This document shows, in pieces, positions 23,656-32,640 of a stretch of 64,000 nt of DNA. Position 1 is the stretch's first letter. Each line of letters begins with the position of its first letter. The stretch covers positions 1,257,501 through 1,321,500 of the forward strand of contig NZ_BNEA01000001.1 of assembly GCF_016860525.1 (NCBI RefSeq), written 5' to 3'. This DNA comes from Streptomyces rubradiris (GTDB lineage: Bacteria > Actinomycetota > Actinomycetes > Streptomycetales > Streptomycetaceae). Position numbers and translations under genes: made by a program. The notes beneath the pieces are model-generated. The model made no database searches, had not been told where the DNA came from, and was given only the letters and a program-made list of their open reading frames with translations.

Positions 23656-24840
23656 TCAGCCGGGCCCGAGCGCGCGGGCGCGGGCCGCGCGGAAGGCCGC
23701 GAGCGGGTCGCGGTGGGCGTAGGCCCAGGGCGCCGGGGTGGCGTGGTCGCCGATGCGCTGGAACAGGGCCGCTGCCTCGGCCGGACGGCCGGCGCAGGAC
23801 AGGGCGAACGCCAGGTGGTTGAGGTCGATCAGGCGGCGCGGGTGTTCGTCCTGCTCCCACTCCAGCCACCAGTCGAAACAGGCGCCCAGCACGCGCCGGG
23901 CCCGGGGGCCGGACCAGTGCCGGGAGGCGGCCGGGTCGGCGGGGCCCAGCCCGGTGGCGGCGAGGACCCGGTACCGCTCGGCGTAGGCGACCGCCGGCAG
24001 CACGGCCAGCGGGGAGTCGGCGGGGGCCTCGGCGGCGGCCAGTTCGGCGGCGTCGTACACCTCGTGGGTCTCGGCACGGCCGCACCCGGGCCGTTCGGCG
24101 AGGCAGGCGATCAGCAGGTGGTGGGCGTGGTGGTGCTCGGGGTGGCGGCGGCGCAGCTCGGTGAAGGCGTCGAGCAGGGCGCTCTCCGGGCCGAGGGCGC
24201 GGGCCAGCAGGAGCAGGCCGAGCCAGGGCGTGGGGTCGGCCGGGGCGAGGGCGGCGGCCGTGGCGCAGGAGTCGCGGGCCCGGCCGGGCTCCTCCTCGCC
24301 GCGTACGGCCCGGTGGACCAGGGCCAGGGCCAGCAGGGTGGCGGCGTCAACGGAGCCGGGCTCGGCGGCCAGCCAGTCGCCCGCCCAGGCGGTGGCGCGG
24401 GGGTCCTGGGCGAGAACGGTGAGGCGGTGGCCGCGGCGGTCCCAGTCGTCGCCGGTGTGCACCAGCAGGGAGCGGGCGGCCTGCCGCCGGCCCTTCGCCA
24501 ACGCCGCGCGGGCGGTGCGCAGTTCGGCGTCGTCGAGGGCGGCGTCGAAGGTGTCGGAGGCGCCGGGGGCGCCGGGGGCGAGGGCATCGGAGGCGCCGGG
24601 GGCGAGGGCGTCGGAGGCGCCGGGGGCGAGGGCGTCGGAGGCGTCGCGGGCGCCGGGGGCGAGGGCGTCGCGGGGGCCGGCGGCGGGGGCGACGGACGGG
24701 TCCGGCGCGGCCCGGCGCGGGCCGAGCAGAGGCGGGGAAGGGGGCACCGCGGGGCTTCCTGTTTCTCGGGCTGCCATCGACCGATCACGCACAGCAAACC
24801 CCCCGCCAAGGATCGCGTCAAGCGGATCGAGGCTGTTCAT
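23656..24840 (-). CDS. TPR-like protein of unknown function
   Basis: A 394-residue cytoplasmic protein. After a low-complexity N-terminus of APGASDAL-type repeats (about 45-95), the rest is alanine-rich helices in a tetratricopeptide-like arrangement (ARAALAKGRRQAARSLL; LALALVHRAV). Conserved aromatic stretch GACFDWWLEWEQDEHPRR near 330 and a final DPLAAFRAARARALG. Start ATG at MNSLDPLDAIL; the GAAGG before it is a good RBS. It resembles a recalled conserved Streptomyces protein next to the gnt locus, role unknown. The N-terminal repeat (24-bp DNA units at 24578-24680) likely varies in copy number. Confidence 0.75.
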   Translation of the reverse strand: MNSLDPLDAILGGGFAVRDRSMAARETGSPAVPPSPPLLGPRRAAPDPSVAPAAGPRDALAPGARDASDALAPGASDALAPGASDALAPGAPGASDTFDAALDDAELRTARAALAKGRRQAARSLLVHTGDDWDRRGHRLTVLAQDPRATAWAGDWLAAEPGSVDAATLLALALVHRAVRGEEEPGRARDSCATAAALAPADPTPWLGLLLLARALGPESALLDAFTELRRRHPEHHHAHHLLIACLAERPGCGRAETHEVYDAAELAAAEAPADSPLAVLPAVAYAERYRVLAATGLGPADPAASRHWSGPRARRVLGACFDWWLEWEQDEHPRRLIDLNHLAFALSCAGRPAEAAALFQRIGDHATPAPWAYAHRDPLAAFRAARARALGPG

Positions 24841-25141
24841 CCCTTCAACTTCCCTGCCCAGAGCGGTACTTGGCTCGCACGGCGCAGGTGGGAGCCGTCG
24901 CGGGTGTGAACGAGGGGACGTTCCTGTGGCGTATGCCATGCCCGCCCGCCACGCGTACCGGGCCGTGCGCCCCGGGACCGGCGCCGCGGATGTGGCGCAC
25001 GCCATGGCGCGCCGCGCCCGCGGTGCGGACCATGTCGGGCGACCGCCCGGTTCCGGGTACTTCCGGGGCATCGCCGTTCCGGTGGCGCTACAGTCGGCCA
25101 CTACACGCCCGTGGTCCGGCCGGATGATCGAGGTACACCGC
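24841..25141. other. intergenic region without recognised gene
   Basis: The 300-bp divergent gap between the TPR-like gene and the transporter gene. Nothing but promoter-type sequence is expected; no hairpin, repeat or conserved short ORF is evident. Open frames here are the read-through of GC-rich DNA. Confidence 0.5.
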
Positions 25142-26038
25142 GTGTCCGTTCTGGTTCTGCTTCTCGCCGTGGGCGCGGCCTGCTGCCTCGGCTTCGGGTT
25201 CGTCCTCCAGCAGAACGCGGCGCAGCACGCGCCGCTCGGCGACTTCCTCTCCTTCCGGCTGCTGCTCGACCTGATGCGCATCCCGCGCTGGCTGGGGGGC
25301 CTCGCGCTGATGGTGGCCGGCATGGTGCTGGGCGCCATCGCCCTCGGCAAGGGCGAGATCTCGCTGGTGGAGCCGCTGCTCGCGACCAACCTGCTGTTCG
25401 CCCTGGCCCTCTCCCGGTACCAGACCGGACAGCCGCTCGGCCGTCAGGGCTGGGCCGGGCTGCTGCTGCTCGCGGGCGGGGTGAGCGCGTTCATCACGGC
25501 GGGCGAGCCGCGCGCCGGCACGGCCGTCACCGATCCGCTGCGGCACTGGCTGATCATCGGCGCGGTGGTGGGCGCGGCCCTGCTGATGACGATGTACGCC
25601 AAGCGGTCCCGGCTGAGCGGCGGCCCGGTGCTGCTGGCACTCGCGGCCGGGCTGCTGTACGGCGTCCAGGACGCGCTGACCCGGGTGAGCGGCATCCGCT
25701 TCTCCGACGGCGGCCTGACCGGACTGCTCACCGGCTGGCAGCCGTACGGCGTGGTGGCCTGCGGGGTCACCGGACTGGTACTGGTGCAGAGCGCCTTCGA
25801 GACGGCGCCGCTGCGCATGTCGCTGCCCGCGCTGACCGCGGCCGAGCCGCTCGCCGGAATCCTGTGCGGGGTGGGCTTCCTCGGGGACCGGCTGCGCACC
25901 GACACCGGGGCGCTGGCGTGGGAGGCGGCCGGACTCGCGGCCGTGGTGGCGGGCATCGTGCTGCTCGGGCTGCACCCGGCGATGCCGTGCGGCGCGGGCG
26001 AGACGGAGCGGGGCGCGCCGGACCTCCAGCGGCGCTGA
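25142..26038 (+). CDS. DMT/EamA-type integral membrane protein
   Basis: A 298-residue protein with about nine or ten hydrophobic segments in the drug/metabolite transporter family pattern: a first helix VLLLAVGAACCLGFGFVLQQ, the conserved EPLLATNLLFALALSRY, and the EPLAGILCGVGFLGD signature in the second half. Similar proteins are annotated as magnesium or small-molecule exporters; the cargo is unknown. GTG preceded by GAGG is preferred; an ATG 18 bases upstream is possible. It diverges from the TPR-like gene. Confidence 0.82.
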   Translation: MSVLVLLLAVGAACCLGFGFVLQQNAAQHAPLGDFLSFRLLLDLMRIPRWLGGLALMVAGMVLGAIALGKGEISLVEPLLATNLLFALALSRYQTGQPLGRQGWAGLLLLAGGVSAFITAGEPRAGTAVTDPLRHWLIIGAVVGAALLMTMYAKRSRLSGGPVLLALAAGLLYGVQDALTRVSGIRFSDGGLTGLLTGWQPYGVVACGVTGLVLVQSAFETAPLRMSLPALTAAEPLAGILCGVGFLGDRLRTDTGALAWEAAGLAAVVAGIVLLGLHPAMPCGAGETERGAPDLQRR

Positions 26039-26115
26039 CCCGGCACCCGGACCCGCCGGTACGGGTCCTGCAGTGACGCTGACCCGGCGCCCGGACTGCC
26101 CGGTACGGGTCCTGC
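26034..26115. repeat. 38-bp tandem duplication at the transporter stop
   Basis: Two 38-bp copies (GCTGACCCGGCACCCGGA...) spaced 44 bases apart differ at four bases. The first contains the transporter stop codon, the second lies just before the NUDIX start. Probably a neutral duplication. Confidence 0.7.
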
Positions 26116-26119
26116 TTGG

Positions 26120-26644
26120 ATGGCGGGCATGAATCCTGCTGACGAGATCCTCGACATCGTCGACGAGCACGACCGGGTCGTCGACCGGCGCCCGCGTGGC
26201 GAGGCGTACGCCCTCGGGCTGCGCCACCGCTGCGTGTTCGTCCAGGCCCGGGACGCGGCCGGCCGGCTCTTCGTACACCGGCGCACGGCGACCAAGCTGG
26301 TGTTCCCCTCGCTGTACGACATGTTCGTCGGCGGTGTCGTCGGCGCGGGCGAGTCCTACGACGATGCGGCGCTGCGCGAGGCCGAGGAGGAGCTGGGCGT
26401 GAGCGGACTGCCGCGCCCCGCCTACCTGTTCAAGTTCCTCTACGACGACGGCGCCGGGAACAGCTGGTGGTCGGCGGTGTACGAGGTGCGCTGCGACCTG
26501 CCCGTGCGTCCGCAGCCGGAGGAGGTGCAGTGGCACGCCTTCCTGCCCGAGGAGGAGGTCGAGCGGCGGCTCGGCACCTGGGAGTGGGTGCCGGACGGGC
26601 TGGCGGCCTACGAGCGGCTCCGGGCGTTCCGGGCGGGCGGGTGA
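26120..26644 (+). CDS. NUDIX hydrolase
   Basis: A 174-residue pyrophosphohydrolase. The NUDIX box is intact: GGVVGAGESYDDAALREAEEELGV (residues 72-95, catalytic REAEEE). The arrangement, with an N-terminal ILDIVDEHDRVVDRRPRGEA, is that of the YfcD subfamily related to IPP isomerase. Substrate not predictable. Two ATGs nine bases apart are possible (MAG or MNPADE); MNP has better family fit. Upstream of the DUF202 pair with 20 bp, so perhaps one transcript. Confidence 0.88.
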   Translation: MAGMNPADEILDIVDEHDRVVDRRPRGEAYALGLRHRCVFVQARDAAGRLFVHRRTATKLVFPSLYDMFVGGVVGAGESYDDAALREAEEELGVSGLPRPAYLFKFLYDDGAGNSWWSAVYEVRCDLPVRPQPEEVQWHAFLPEEEVERRLGTWEWVPDGLAAYERLRAFRAGG

Positions 26645-26665
26645 CCGCCCGGTAGGGTCGGCCGG

Positions 26666-27058
26666 GTGAGCGAATTCGTACGGAACATCCGGCTGTGGTT
26701 CGCGCCGGAGCGGGTGCGGGAAGAGGGCGGCACGCCCGACTACCGGTTCTCGCTGGCGAACGAGCGCACCTTCCTCGCCTGGCTGCGCACCGCGCTGGCG
26801 CTGATCGGCGGCGGGTTCGCGGTGGACCAGTTCCTGCCCGATCTGCGCTGGGCCTGGCGGGTCGGGCTGGCGCTCGCGCTGCTCGCGGCCGGGGTGCTGT
26901 GCTCCCTGCGGGCGGTGAACCACTGGGTGCGCTGCGAGCGGGCGATGCGGCGCGGCGAGGACCTGCCCGCCTCCCGGTTCCCGGTGCTGCTGAGCCTGGT
27001 CGTGGCGGTGGTGGCCGTCGCGATGGTCGTGGTCGTGCTGGTGGGGTGGGAGGGGTGA
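26666..27058 (+). CDS. DUF202 (YidH-type) membrane protein, first of pair
   Basis: A 130-residue protein with three transmembrane helices. The family signature LANERTFLAWLRTALALIGGG sits at about 29-49, with helix 2 at about 62-80 and helix 3 at about 107-127. DUF202 proteins of unknown function commonly appear as adjacent pairs, as here. Start is GTG; its stop overlaps the next start. Confidence 0.87.
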   Translation: MSEFVRNIRLWFAPERVREEGGTPDYRFSLANERTFLAWLRTALALIGGGFAVDQFLPDLRWAWRVGLALALLAAGVLCSLRAVNHWVRCERAMRRGEDLPASRFPVLLSLVVAVVAVAMVVVVLVGWEG

Positions 27059-27381
27059 CGGCCGGGGCGGAGAGCGGAGGCCGGGACCCCGGCCTCCAGC
27101 CCGAGCGCACCCGGCTGGCCTGGCGGCGTACGACGCTGTCGGCCGCCGTGGCCACCGTGCTGGCCTTGAAGGCCGCGCTGCACGGGGGGCCGACGGCGGC
27201 CGGGGTCCTGACGAGCGCGGTGTGCTGCGCGCTGTGGCTGGGCTTGCTCGGGGTCGCCCACTCCCGGGTCCGCGCCCTGACCACGGCACCCCGCCCGCCG
27301 GTGCTCGCCCCCCGTCAGGCGACGGCGGCGGTGCTGTGCGCCCTCGCGCTGGCGGTGTGCGCGGCGGTGCTGGTGCTGTAG
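27055..27381 (+). CDS. DUF202-type membrane protein, second of pair
   Basis: A 108-residue protein, three hydrophobic helices. QPERTRLAWRRTTLSAAVA near residue 17-35 is the same signature as in the preceding gene, shortened. GTG start overlaps the upstream stop by four bases, so both are made together and may form a heteromer. Function unknown. Followed by a gap with a possible terminator before the convergent esterase gene. Confidence 0.82.
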   Translation: MTAGAESGGRDPGLQPERTRLAWRRTTLSAAVATVLALKAALHGGPTAAGVLTSAVCCALWLGLLGVAHSRVRALTTAPRPPVLAPRQATAAVLCALALAVCAAVLVL

Positions 27382-27457
27382 CCCCGCGCGCGTCGACGGC
27401 CCCCGGGGCTCCGGCCGCACGCGTAGACGGCGCCGGGACTCTCCCCTCCCCCGCGCG

Positions 27458-28624
27458 TCAGCGGTCGCGGAAGGCGAGGGCGACGAACTGGGTGGCCTCG
27501 TCCTCGGCGAAGTTGTCGTCGCTGACCAGGAGCAGGGTCCGTTCACCGCTCGGCAGCCTGGGGCCCCAGGTCAGTCCCTCGGTGTTGACGACCGTGCTCA
27601 GCCCCAGGTCGTGGAAGTCGGCGACCAGCTTCTTGCGCATGGGCACGACCGCCCGGCCGGCCAGGGAGGACATGCGCCGCACGTCGGTCGCGCCGCGCGT
27701 GGTGGCGTCGAAGACACGGATCTTGTACCCGGCTCCGGCCACCCAGGTGCGTTCGAGGACCAGGTAGCGGTCGGGGTCGTCGGGGAAGGCGAGGATCGCG
27801 GGCACGCCGGTGTCCGGGGCCCACGGGCTGGACGGGTCGGACGCGGTGAAGATCTTCTCCAGCGGGTAGGCGAACTGCCGGAGCACCGCGCCGTCGCGGT
27901 TCTGCCGGGTCACCCGGACCAGGGCGCCGTGCCGCAGGTCGGGTTCCGGGCCGTCCTGGATCAGCGGGCCCTCCAGGGCGCTGGTGAACGTGGTGCCCCG
28001 GGCGCCGAACGTGATGGCTTCCACCCCCTTGTTCCGCCGTGGCCCCCGGTCCTCCCGCGTGTACCGGTAGTCGGCCGGCAGCCGGAACCGGCCGCGGTAG
28101 GCTCCCGTGGGGCCGGCGATCCGGACGGACTGCTGGATCAGCGGGTCGCCCGCCGACGCCGGCCGGTCGCCCTCCTGCGACCACCAGTACCGGCAGCTTC
28201 GCGGGTCGACCCGCAGTTCCTCCGGGTCCACGGCCTTGCCGTCGCGGGCGCTCGCCGGCGGGTGGACCGAGCCGTCCGGCTGCCGCAGCGGGTGCGTGCC
28301 GGTGAAGTCGACGGAGCGCACGCCGGTGCCGTCCACGGCGATCCTGGCGGTGTAGAAGCGGGCGGGCTGGAGGACCGAGCGGTCGTCGCTGATCATGACG
28401 TACTCGCCCGTGCAGGGGTTGCGGTCGATGCCGGACAGTCCGCCGACGGTGGTGCCGCGGAAGGCGAGCTTGTGGGGGACGATCCGCTCCCCCAGCAGCC
28501 GCGCGTGCCCGCCGGTCCCGGGCTTCTTGGTGTCTTCGGCCGGCCGGGCCGCCGCCGCGGGCGCCATCGTCGTGACCATCATGAGGGCCACGACGCACGC
28601 GCGGCGGATCAAGGAAGTTCGCAT
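27458..28624 (-). CDS. secreted esterase-like phytase family protein
   Basis: A 388-residue exported protein: signal peptide (about 1-27, LMMVTTMAPAAAA), then the beta-propeller-like phytase-esterase domain (PF13449 type) with GGLSGIDRNPCTGEYVMISDD, GVEAITFGARGTTFTSALEG and NTEGLTWGPRLPSGERTLLLVSDD-type strands (cut here by my reading). Family members hydrolyse phosphate esters or are surface proteins; the substrate is not known. The ATG at MRTSLIRR is used; eight extra residues upstream would disrupt the signal peptide. Confidence 0.85.
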   Translation of the reverse strand: MRTSLIRRACVVALMMVTTMAPAAAARPAEDTKKPGTGGHARLLGERIVPHKLAFRGTTVGGLSGIDRNPCTGEYVMISDDRSVLQPARFYTARIAVDGTGVRSVDFTGTHPLRQPDGSVHPPASARDGKAVDPEELRVDPRSCRYWWSQEGDRPASAGDPLIQQSVRIAGPTGAYRGRFRLPADYRYTREDRGPRRNKGVEAITFGARGTTFTSALEGPLIQDGPEPDLRHGALVRVTRQNRDGAVLRQFAYPLEKIFTASDPSSPWAPDTGVPAILAFPDDPDRYLVLERTWVAGAGYKIRVFDATTRGATDVRRMSSLAGRAVVPMRKKLVADFHDLGLSTVVNTEGLTWGPRLPSGERTLLLVSDDNFAEDEATQFVALAFRDR

Positions 28625-28766
28625 GAGGCCGATCTTGGACCGGCGCACGCCCCCGGCGCAGTTACCCGTTCGTGTGAACCTCGGTCACCACGGCCCCCGC
28701 GACGGAGCGAACATCCCGTACAACTCTGTAGTTATCGCACCGTAGCGTCGTCCTGCGGGGAACCCC

Positions 28767-29717
28767 CTACGCACCGCCCTCCCCGGATGCCCGGTCCACG
28801 GTCACCACGATCTTGCCGCGGGTGTGGCCCTCCTGGTTCAGCCGGTGGGCGTCCGCCGTGCGCTCCAGCGGGAAGGTCCGCTGGACGTGGACGGAGAGGA
28901 CGCCCTGGTCCGCCCACTCCGACAGGCGCGCCAGGTCCTCGGCGTCCGGGCGGACGAAGACGTACCGGCCGCCGTACTCGCGTACCTCCCGGTCGGTGAT
29001 CGAGGCCAGCCGGCCCTCCGGGGCGAGGAGGTTGGCGGAGACCGTCAGCGTGTCGCCGCCGACGGTGTCGAAGACCGCGTCCACCCCCTCGGGGGCGAGC
29101 CCGCGCACCCGTTCCGCCAGCCCCTCGCCGTAGGCCAGGGGCTCGCCGCCCAGGGTGCGGACGTAGTCGCGGTTGGCCTCGCCGGCCGTGCCGAGGACGC
29201 GGGCGCCGAGGTGGGCGGCGATCTGGACGGCGAGCGAGCCGACGCCGCCGGCCGCCGCGTGCACCAGGACGGTCTCGCCCCGCTTGACCTGGAGCGCCTT
29301 GACCAGCACCTGGTAGGCGGTGAGGCCGGCCAGCGGGAGTCCGGCGGCCTCCTCGAAGGACAGGGTGCGCGGCTTGCGGGCCAGGGTGCGCACCGGCGCG
29401 GCCACGTACTCGGCGCAGGTGCCCCGGGAGAGGAAGTCCTCGCGGACGTAGCCGATGACCTCGTCCCCGGGGGCGAACTCGGTGACGGCGGCGCCGGGGC
29501 GGACGACCACCCCGCTGACGTCCCAGCCGGGGACCACCGGGAAGACGGCGTCCAGCACCGGATCGAGGTAGCCCTCGCGGCACTTCCAGTCGACCGGATT
29601 GACGGCCGCCGCGCGCACCTCGACCAGCACCTGGTCGGGGCCCACCTTGGGGTCCCGCAGCTCGCCGTACTCCAGCACCTCGGGTCCGCCGTAGCGGCGG
29701 TAGCTGATGCCCTTCAT
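28767..29717 (-). CDS. NADPH-dependent quinone-reductase-type oxidoreductase
   Basis: A 316-residue medium-chain dehydrogenase without zinc ligands (zeta-crystallin/quinone oxidoreductase type). MKGISYRRYGGPEVLEYGE is the N-terminal pattern, followed by AAAVNPVDWKCREG, GWDVSGVVV, AAGGVGSLAVQIA (Rossmann GxGxxG variant about 153-165) and FDTVGGDTL. It probably reduces quinones or enals with NADPH. The ATG at MKGISY is chosen over a longer frame that is not homologous. Confidence 0.88.
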   Translation of the reverse strand: MKGISYRRYGGPEVLEYGELRDPKVGPDQVLVEVRAAAVNPVDWKCREGYLDPVLDAVFPVVPGWDVSGVVVRPGAAVTEFAPGDEVIGYVREDFLSRGTCAEYVAAPVRTLARKPRTLSFEEAAGLPLAGLTAYQVLVKALQVKRGETVLVHAAAGGVGSLAVQIAAHLGARVLGTAGEANRDYVRTLGGEPLAYGEGLAERVRGLAPEGVDAVFDTVGGDTLTVSANLLAPEGRLASITDREVREYGGRYVFVRPDAEDLARLSEWADQGVLSVHVQRTFPLERTADAHRLNQEGHTRGKIVVTVDRASGEGGA

Positions 29718-29800
29718 GCCCTCGACCCTCCGGGGTACTCGTGCGCCACGCAACCGGGACGCCCCGTCGTCAGCACCCCGTACCCCCGGAGGTGAGCGCC

Positions 29801-30101
29801 ATGACCACCCTCCACCAGGAACACACCGCCCACGGGTCGCACCGGTCACGGGCCGGACTGCGGGCACTGCGCGGTGCCGCACGGCGATCATGTGGACTAC
29901 GTGCACGACGGGCATCTGCACCGGGAGCACGCGGGCCACTGGGACGAGTGCGAGCCGGCCGGGCACTCGGTCCACCGGGACCACGCGCACGTGCACCACG
30001 AGGAGTGCGGGCACGCGCAGGTACCGCACGGCGACCACGTCGACTACCTGCACGGCGGCCACCGGCACGCCGAGCACGGGGACCACTGGGACGACCACTG
30101 A
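29801..30101 (+). pseudogene. His-rich metal-binding protein gene broken by a one-base frameshift
   Basis: An ATG with perfect GGAGGTGA starts MTTLHQEHTAHGSHR, and the continuation lies one base out of frame: HGPDCGHCAVPHGDHVDYVHDGH, REHAGHWDE and a second, near-duplicate half ending HGDHWDDH. Skipping one T at 29846 restores a 99-codon frame. The protein would be a tandem of about 40-residue units of alternating His, Asp, Gly and Cys. Related Streptomyces proteins are annotated as zinc or nickel-binding hypotheticals. A GTG inside the shifted frame could yield the last 75 residues. Sequencing error, pseudogene or real frameshift cannot be separated here. Confidence 0.72.
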
Positions 30102-30246
30102 GCGCACGGGACCGGTCCCCGCGCGGGGGCCGGGCTTATCGTGGGCCGTGTCACGTTCGGCGTGATCTTCGCTCCTGCTCTGGACGGCATACCGACCGGT
30201 CGGCATCATGAGTCGGGTCCTGTTCACCCGTCCCTAGGAGTGATGT

Positions 30247-31269
30247 ATGAGCGCCGACCACCCGCCCGGGCTGGACCTGGACCGGCTGCGCGCCCTGCTC
30301 GACCGCGAGCGCCCCGGTCTGGTGCGCGGTCCGCTGACCGGACGGCTGATCGAGGGCGGACGGTCGAACCTCACCTACGCGCTCTCCGACGGCCACGCGA
30401 AGTGGGTCGTCCGCCGGCCCCCGCTCGGCCATGTACTGGCCACCGCGCACGACATGAGACGCGAACACCGGGTCATCAGCGCCCTGCACCCGACCCGGGT
30501 GCCGGTCCCGCGCCCGGTGCTGCTGTGCGAGGACGAGGAGGTGCTCGGGGCCCCGTTCTACGTGATGGAGTTCGTCGAGGGCACCCCGTACCGCACCGCC
30601 GGCCAGCTCGCCCCGCTCGGCCCGGAGCGCACCCGGGACGCGGTGCTGTCCCTGGTGGACACGCTGGTCGAGCTGCACGCCGTGGACCCGGCCGAGGTGG
30701 GTCTCGCGGACTTCGGCCGCCCGGAGGGCTTCCTGGACCGGCAGCTGCGCCGCTGGGGCAAGCAGCTGGACGCCTCCCGCAACCGCGAGCTGGCGGGCAT
30801 CGACGAGCTGCACGCGGCGCTCGGCCGCGCCCTGCCCGCCTCCCCCGCCCCGGCCGTCGTGCACGGCGACTACCGCCTGGACAACGTGCTGATCGGCGAC
30901 GACGACAGGATCAGGGCGGTCCTCGACTGGGAGATGTCCACGCTCGGCGACCCGCTGACCGACCTCGGCCTGCTGGTGATGTACAGCCGTCCGCTGGGCA
31001 TGCCCGACTCGCCCGTCTCCACGACCGCAGAGGCACCCGGGCACCCCTCGCCGCACGAGCTGGTCGAGCGGTACGCCGAGCGTTCGGGGCGGGACGTGTC
31101 GGCCGTCTCCTGGTACGAGGCGTTCGCCTGGTTCAAGCTCGCCGTGATCCTGGAGGGCATCCACTACCGGTACACGCTCGGCCAGACGGTCGGCCAGGGC
31201 TTCGACCGCATCGGCGACCTCGTTCCCGTCTTCATCCGCCACGGACTGACCACCCTTCAGGAAGGCTGA
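30247..31269 (+). CDS. APH-fold kinase associated with acyl-CoA dehydrogenase
   Basis: A 340-residue phosphotransferase-family protein resembling the kinase part of ACAD10/ACAD11. Seen: EGGRSNLTYALS near 37, HGDYRLDNVLI (catalytic loop, near 206) and VLDWEMSTLGDP (metal ligand). In mammals the two functions are fused and degrade 4-hydroxy acyl-CoA by phosphorylation then dehydrogenation; here the dehydrogenase is the next gene, six bases away. So the same two-step route from 4-hydroxy acids is likely. RBS AGGAG precedes ATG. Confidence 0.9.
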   Translation: MSADHPPGLDLDRLRALLDRERPGLVRGPLTGRLIEGGRSNLTYALSDGHAKWVVRRPPLGHVLATAHDMRREHRVISALHPTRVPVPRPVLLCEDEEVLGAPFYVMEFVEGTPYRTAGQLAPLGPERTRDAVLSLVDTLVELHAVDPAEVGLADFGRPEGFLDRQLRRWGKQLDASRNRELAGIDELHAALGRALPASPAPAVVHGDYRLDNVLIGDDDRIRAVLDWEMSTLGDPLTDLGLLVMYSRPLGMPDSPVSTTAEAPGHPSPHELVERYAERSGRDVSAVSWYEAFAWFKLAVILEGIHYRYTLGQTVGQGFDRIGDLVPVFIRHGLTTLQEG

Positions 31270-31275
31270 CCGCAC

Positions 31276-32490
31276 ATGGACTTCGCGTTCGACGCGCGTA
31301 CGGAAGAGCTGCGCGCCCGGCTGCTCGCCTTCATGGACGAGTACGTCTACCCGGCCGAGGCGGTCGCCGAGGAGCAGCGGGCCGCGCTCGCCTCGCCGTG
31401 GGACACCCCGGCCGTGGTGGCGGAGCTGAAGGCCGAGGCACGCCGGCAGGGCCTGTGGAACCTCTTCCTCCCGGACGCCGGGTACGGCGCCGGGCTGACC
31501 AACCTCCAGTACGCGCCGCTCGCCGAGATCACCGGCCGGTCCCCGCACCTCGCGCCCACCGCGACCAACTGCGCGGCGCCCGACACCGGGAACATGGAGG
31601 TGCTGGCCCAGTTCGGCACCGACGAGCAGAAGAAGCGGTGGCTGGAGCCGCTGCTGGCCGGGGAGATCCGCTCGGCGTTCGCGATGACCGAGCCGGAGGT
31701 GGCCTCCTCGGACGCCACGAACATCACCACGCACATCGAGCGGGACGGCGACGAGTACGTCATCACCGGCCGCAAGTGGTACATCTCCGGGGCGATGAAC
31801 CCGGACTGCGCGATCTTCATCGTGATGGGCAAGACGGACCCGGACGGCGCCGACATCCGCCGCCAGCAGTCGATGGTTCTGGTCCCCCGCAACACCCCGG
31901 GCGTCACGGTGAAGCGGGCCATGCGGGTGTTCGGTTACGAGGACCACTCGCACGGCGGCCACGCCGAAGTGGTCTTCGACCGGGTGCGGGTACCGGTGGC
32001 CAACCTCGTCGGCGAGGAGGGCGGCGGCTTCGCCATCGCCCAGGCCCGGCTCGGCCCCGGCCGGATCCACCACTGCATGCGGCTGATCGGCATGGCCGAG
32101 CGGGCGATCGAGCTGATGTGCCGGCGGGCGGTGTCCCGTACGGCGTTCGGCAAGGCGCTGGCCCAGCAGGGCGTCGTGCAGAACTGGATCGCCGACGCCC
32201 GGGTCACCGTGGAGCAGCTGCGGCTGCTGGTGCTGAAGACGGCCTGGCTGATGGACACCGTCGGCAACAAGGGCGCGCACACCGAGATCCAGGCCATCAA
32301 GATCGCCACGCCGCGCGCGGTGGTCGGCATCCTGGACCGGGCGATCCAACTGCACGGCGCGGGCGGGGTGAGCCAGGACTTCCCGCTGGCCGAGCTGTAC
32401 GCCAGCGCCCGCACGCTGATGCTCGCCGACGGCCCGGACGAGGTGCACCAGCGGTCGCTGGCGCGCCGGGAGCTGAAGAAGTACCTCTGA
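31276..32490 (+). CDS. acyl-CoA dehydrogenase (ACAD10/11-type partner)
   Basis: A 404-residue FAD flavoenzyme of the acyl-CoA dehydrogenase superfamily. Seen: MTEPEVASSDATNI with the substrate/FAD-binding motif, KWYISGAMNP, GRIHHCMRLIGMAERAIEL, and C-terminal GPDEVHQRSLARRE with the likely catalytic base Glu. It starts six bases after the APH-fold kinase gene and shares its transcript. In the ACAD11 scheme it takes the phosphorylated 4-hydroxyacyl-CoA onward to an enoyl product. Confidence 0.9.
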   Translation: MDFAFDARTEELRARLLAFMDEYVYPAEAVAEEQRAALASPWDTPAVVAELKAEARRQGLWNLFLPDAGYGAGLTNLQYAPLAEITGRSPHLAPTATNCAAPDTGNMEVLAQFGTDEQKKRWLEPLLAGEIRSAFAMTEPEVASSDATNITTHIERDGDEYVITGRKWYISGAMNPDCAIFIVMGKTDPDGADIRRQQSMVLVPRNTPGVTVKRAMRVFGYEDHSHGGHAEVVFDRVRVPVANLVGEEGGGFAIAQARLGPGRIHHCMRLIGMAERAIELMCRRAVSRTAFGKALAQQGVVQNWIADARVTVEQLRLLVLKTAWLMDTVGNKGAHTEIQAIKIATPRAVVGILDRAIQLHGAGGVSQDFPLAELYASARTLMLADGPDEVHQRSLARRELKKYL

Positions 32491-32499
32491 CCCCCGTCG

Positions 32500-32605
32500 C
32501 CGGGCGCGTGGTGCCGTACCCCCTGGAACACGCGCCCGGGTTCATGGTGCCGTAGCCCATTGAGCGCGCGCCCGGTGTGTGGTGTCGTACCTCTTCCGGG
32601 AGCGG
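32500..32605. repeat. imperfect 35-bp tandem repeat upstream of pucR-type gene
   Basis: Three degenerate copies of a unit containing GCGCGTGGTGCCGTACCCC, the second and third reading GGTTCATGGTGCCGTAGCCC and GGTGTGTGGTGTCGTACCTC. They fill the gap between the dehydrogenase stop and the regulator start. Confidence 0.55.
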
Positions 32606-32640
32606 CCGGGACCCGGCCGCCGGCGTGTCGAGGGGGAAGC

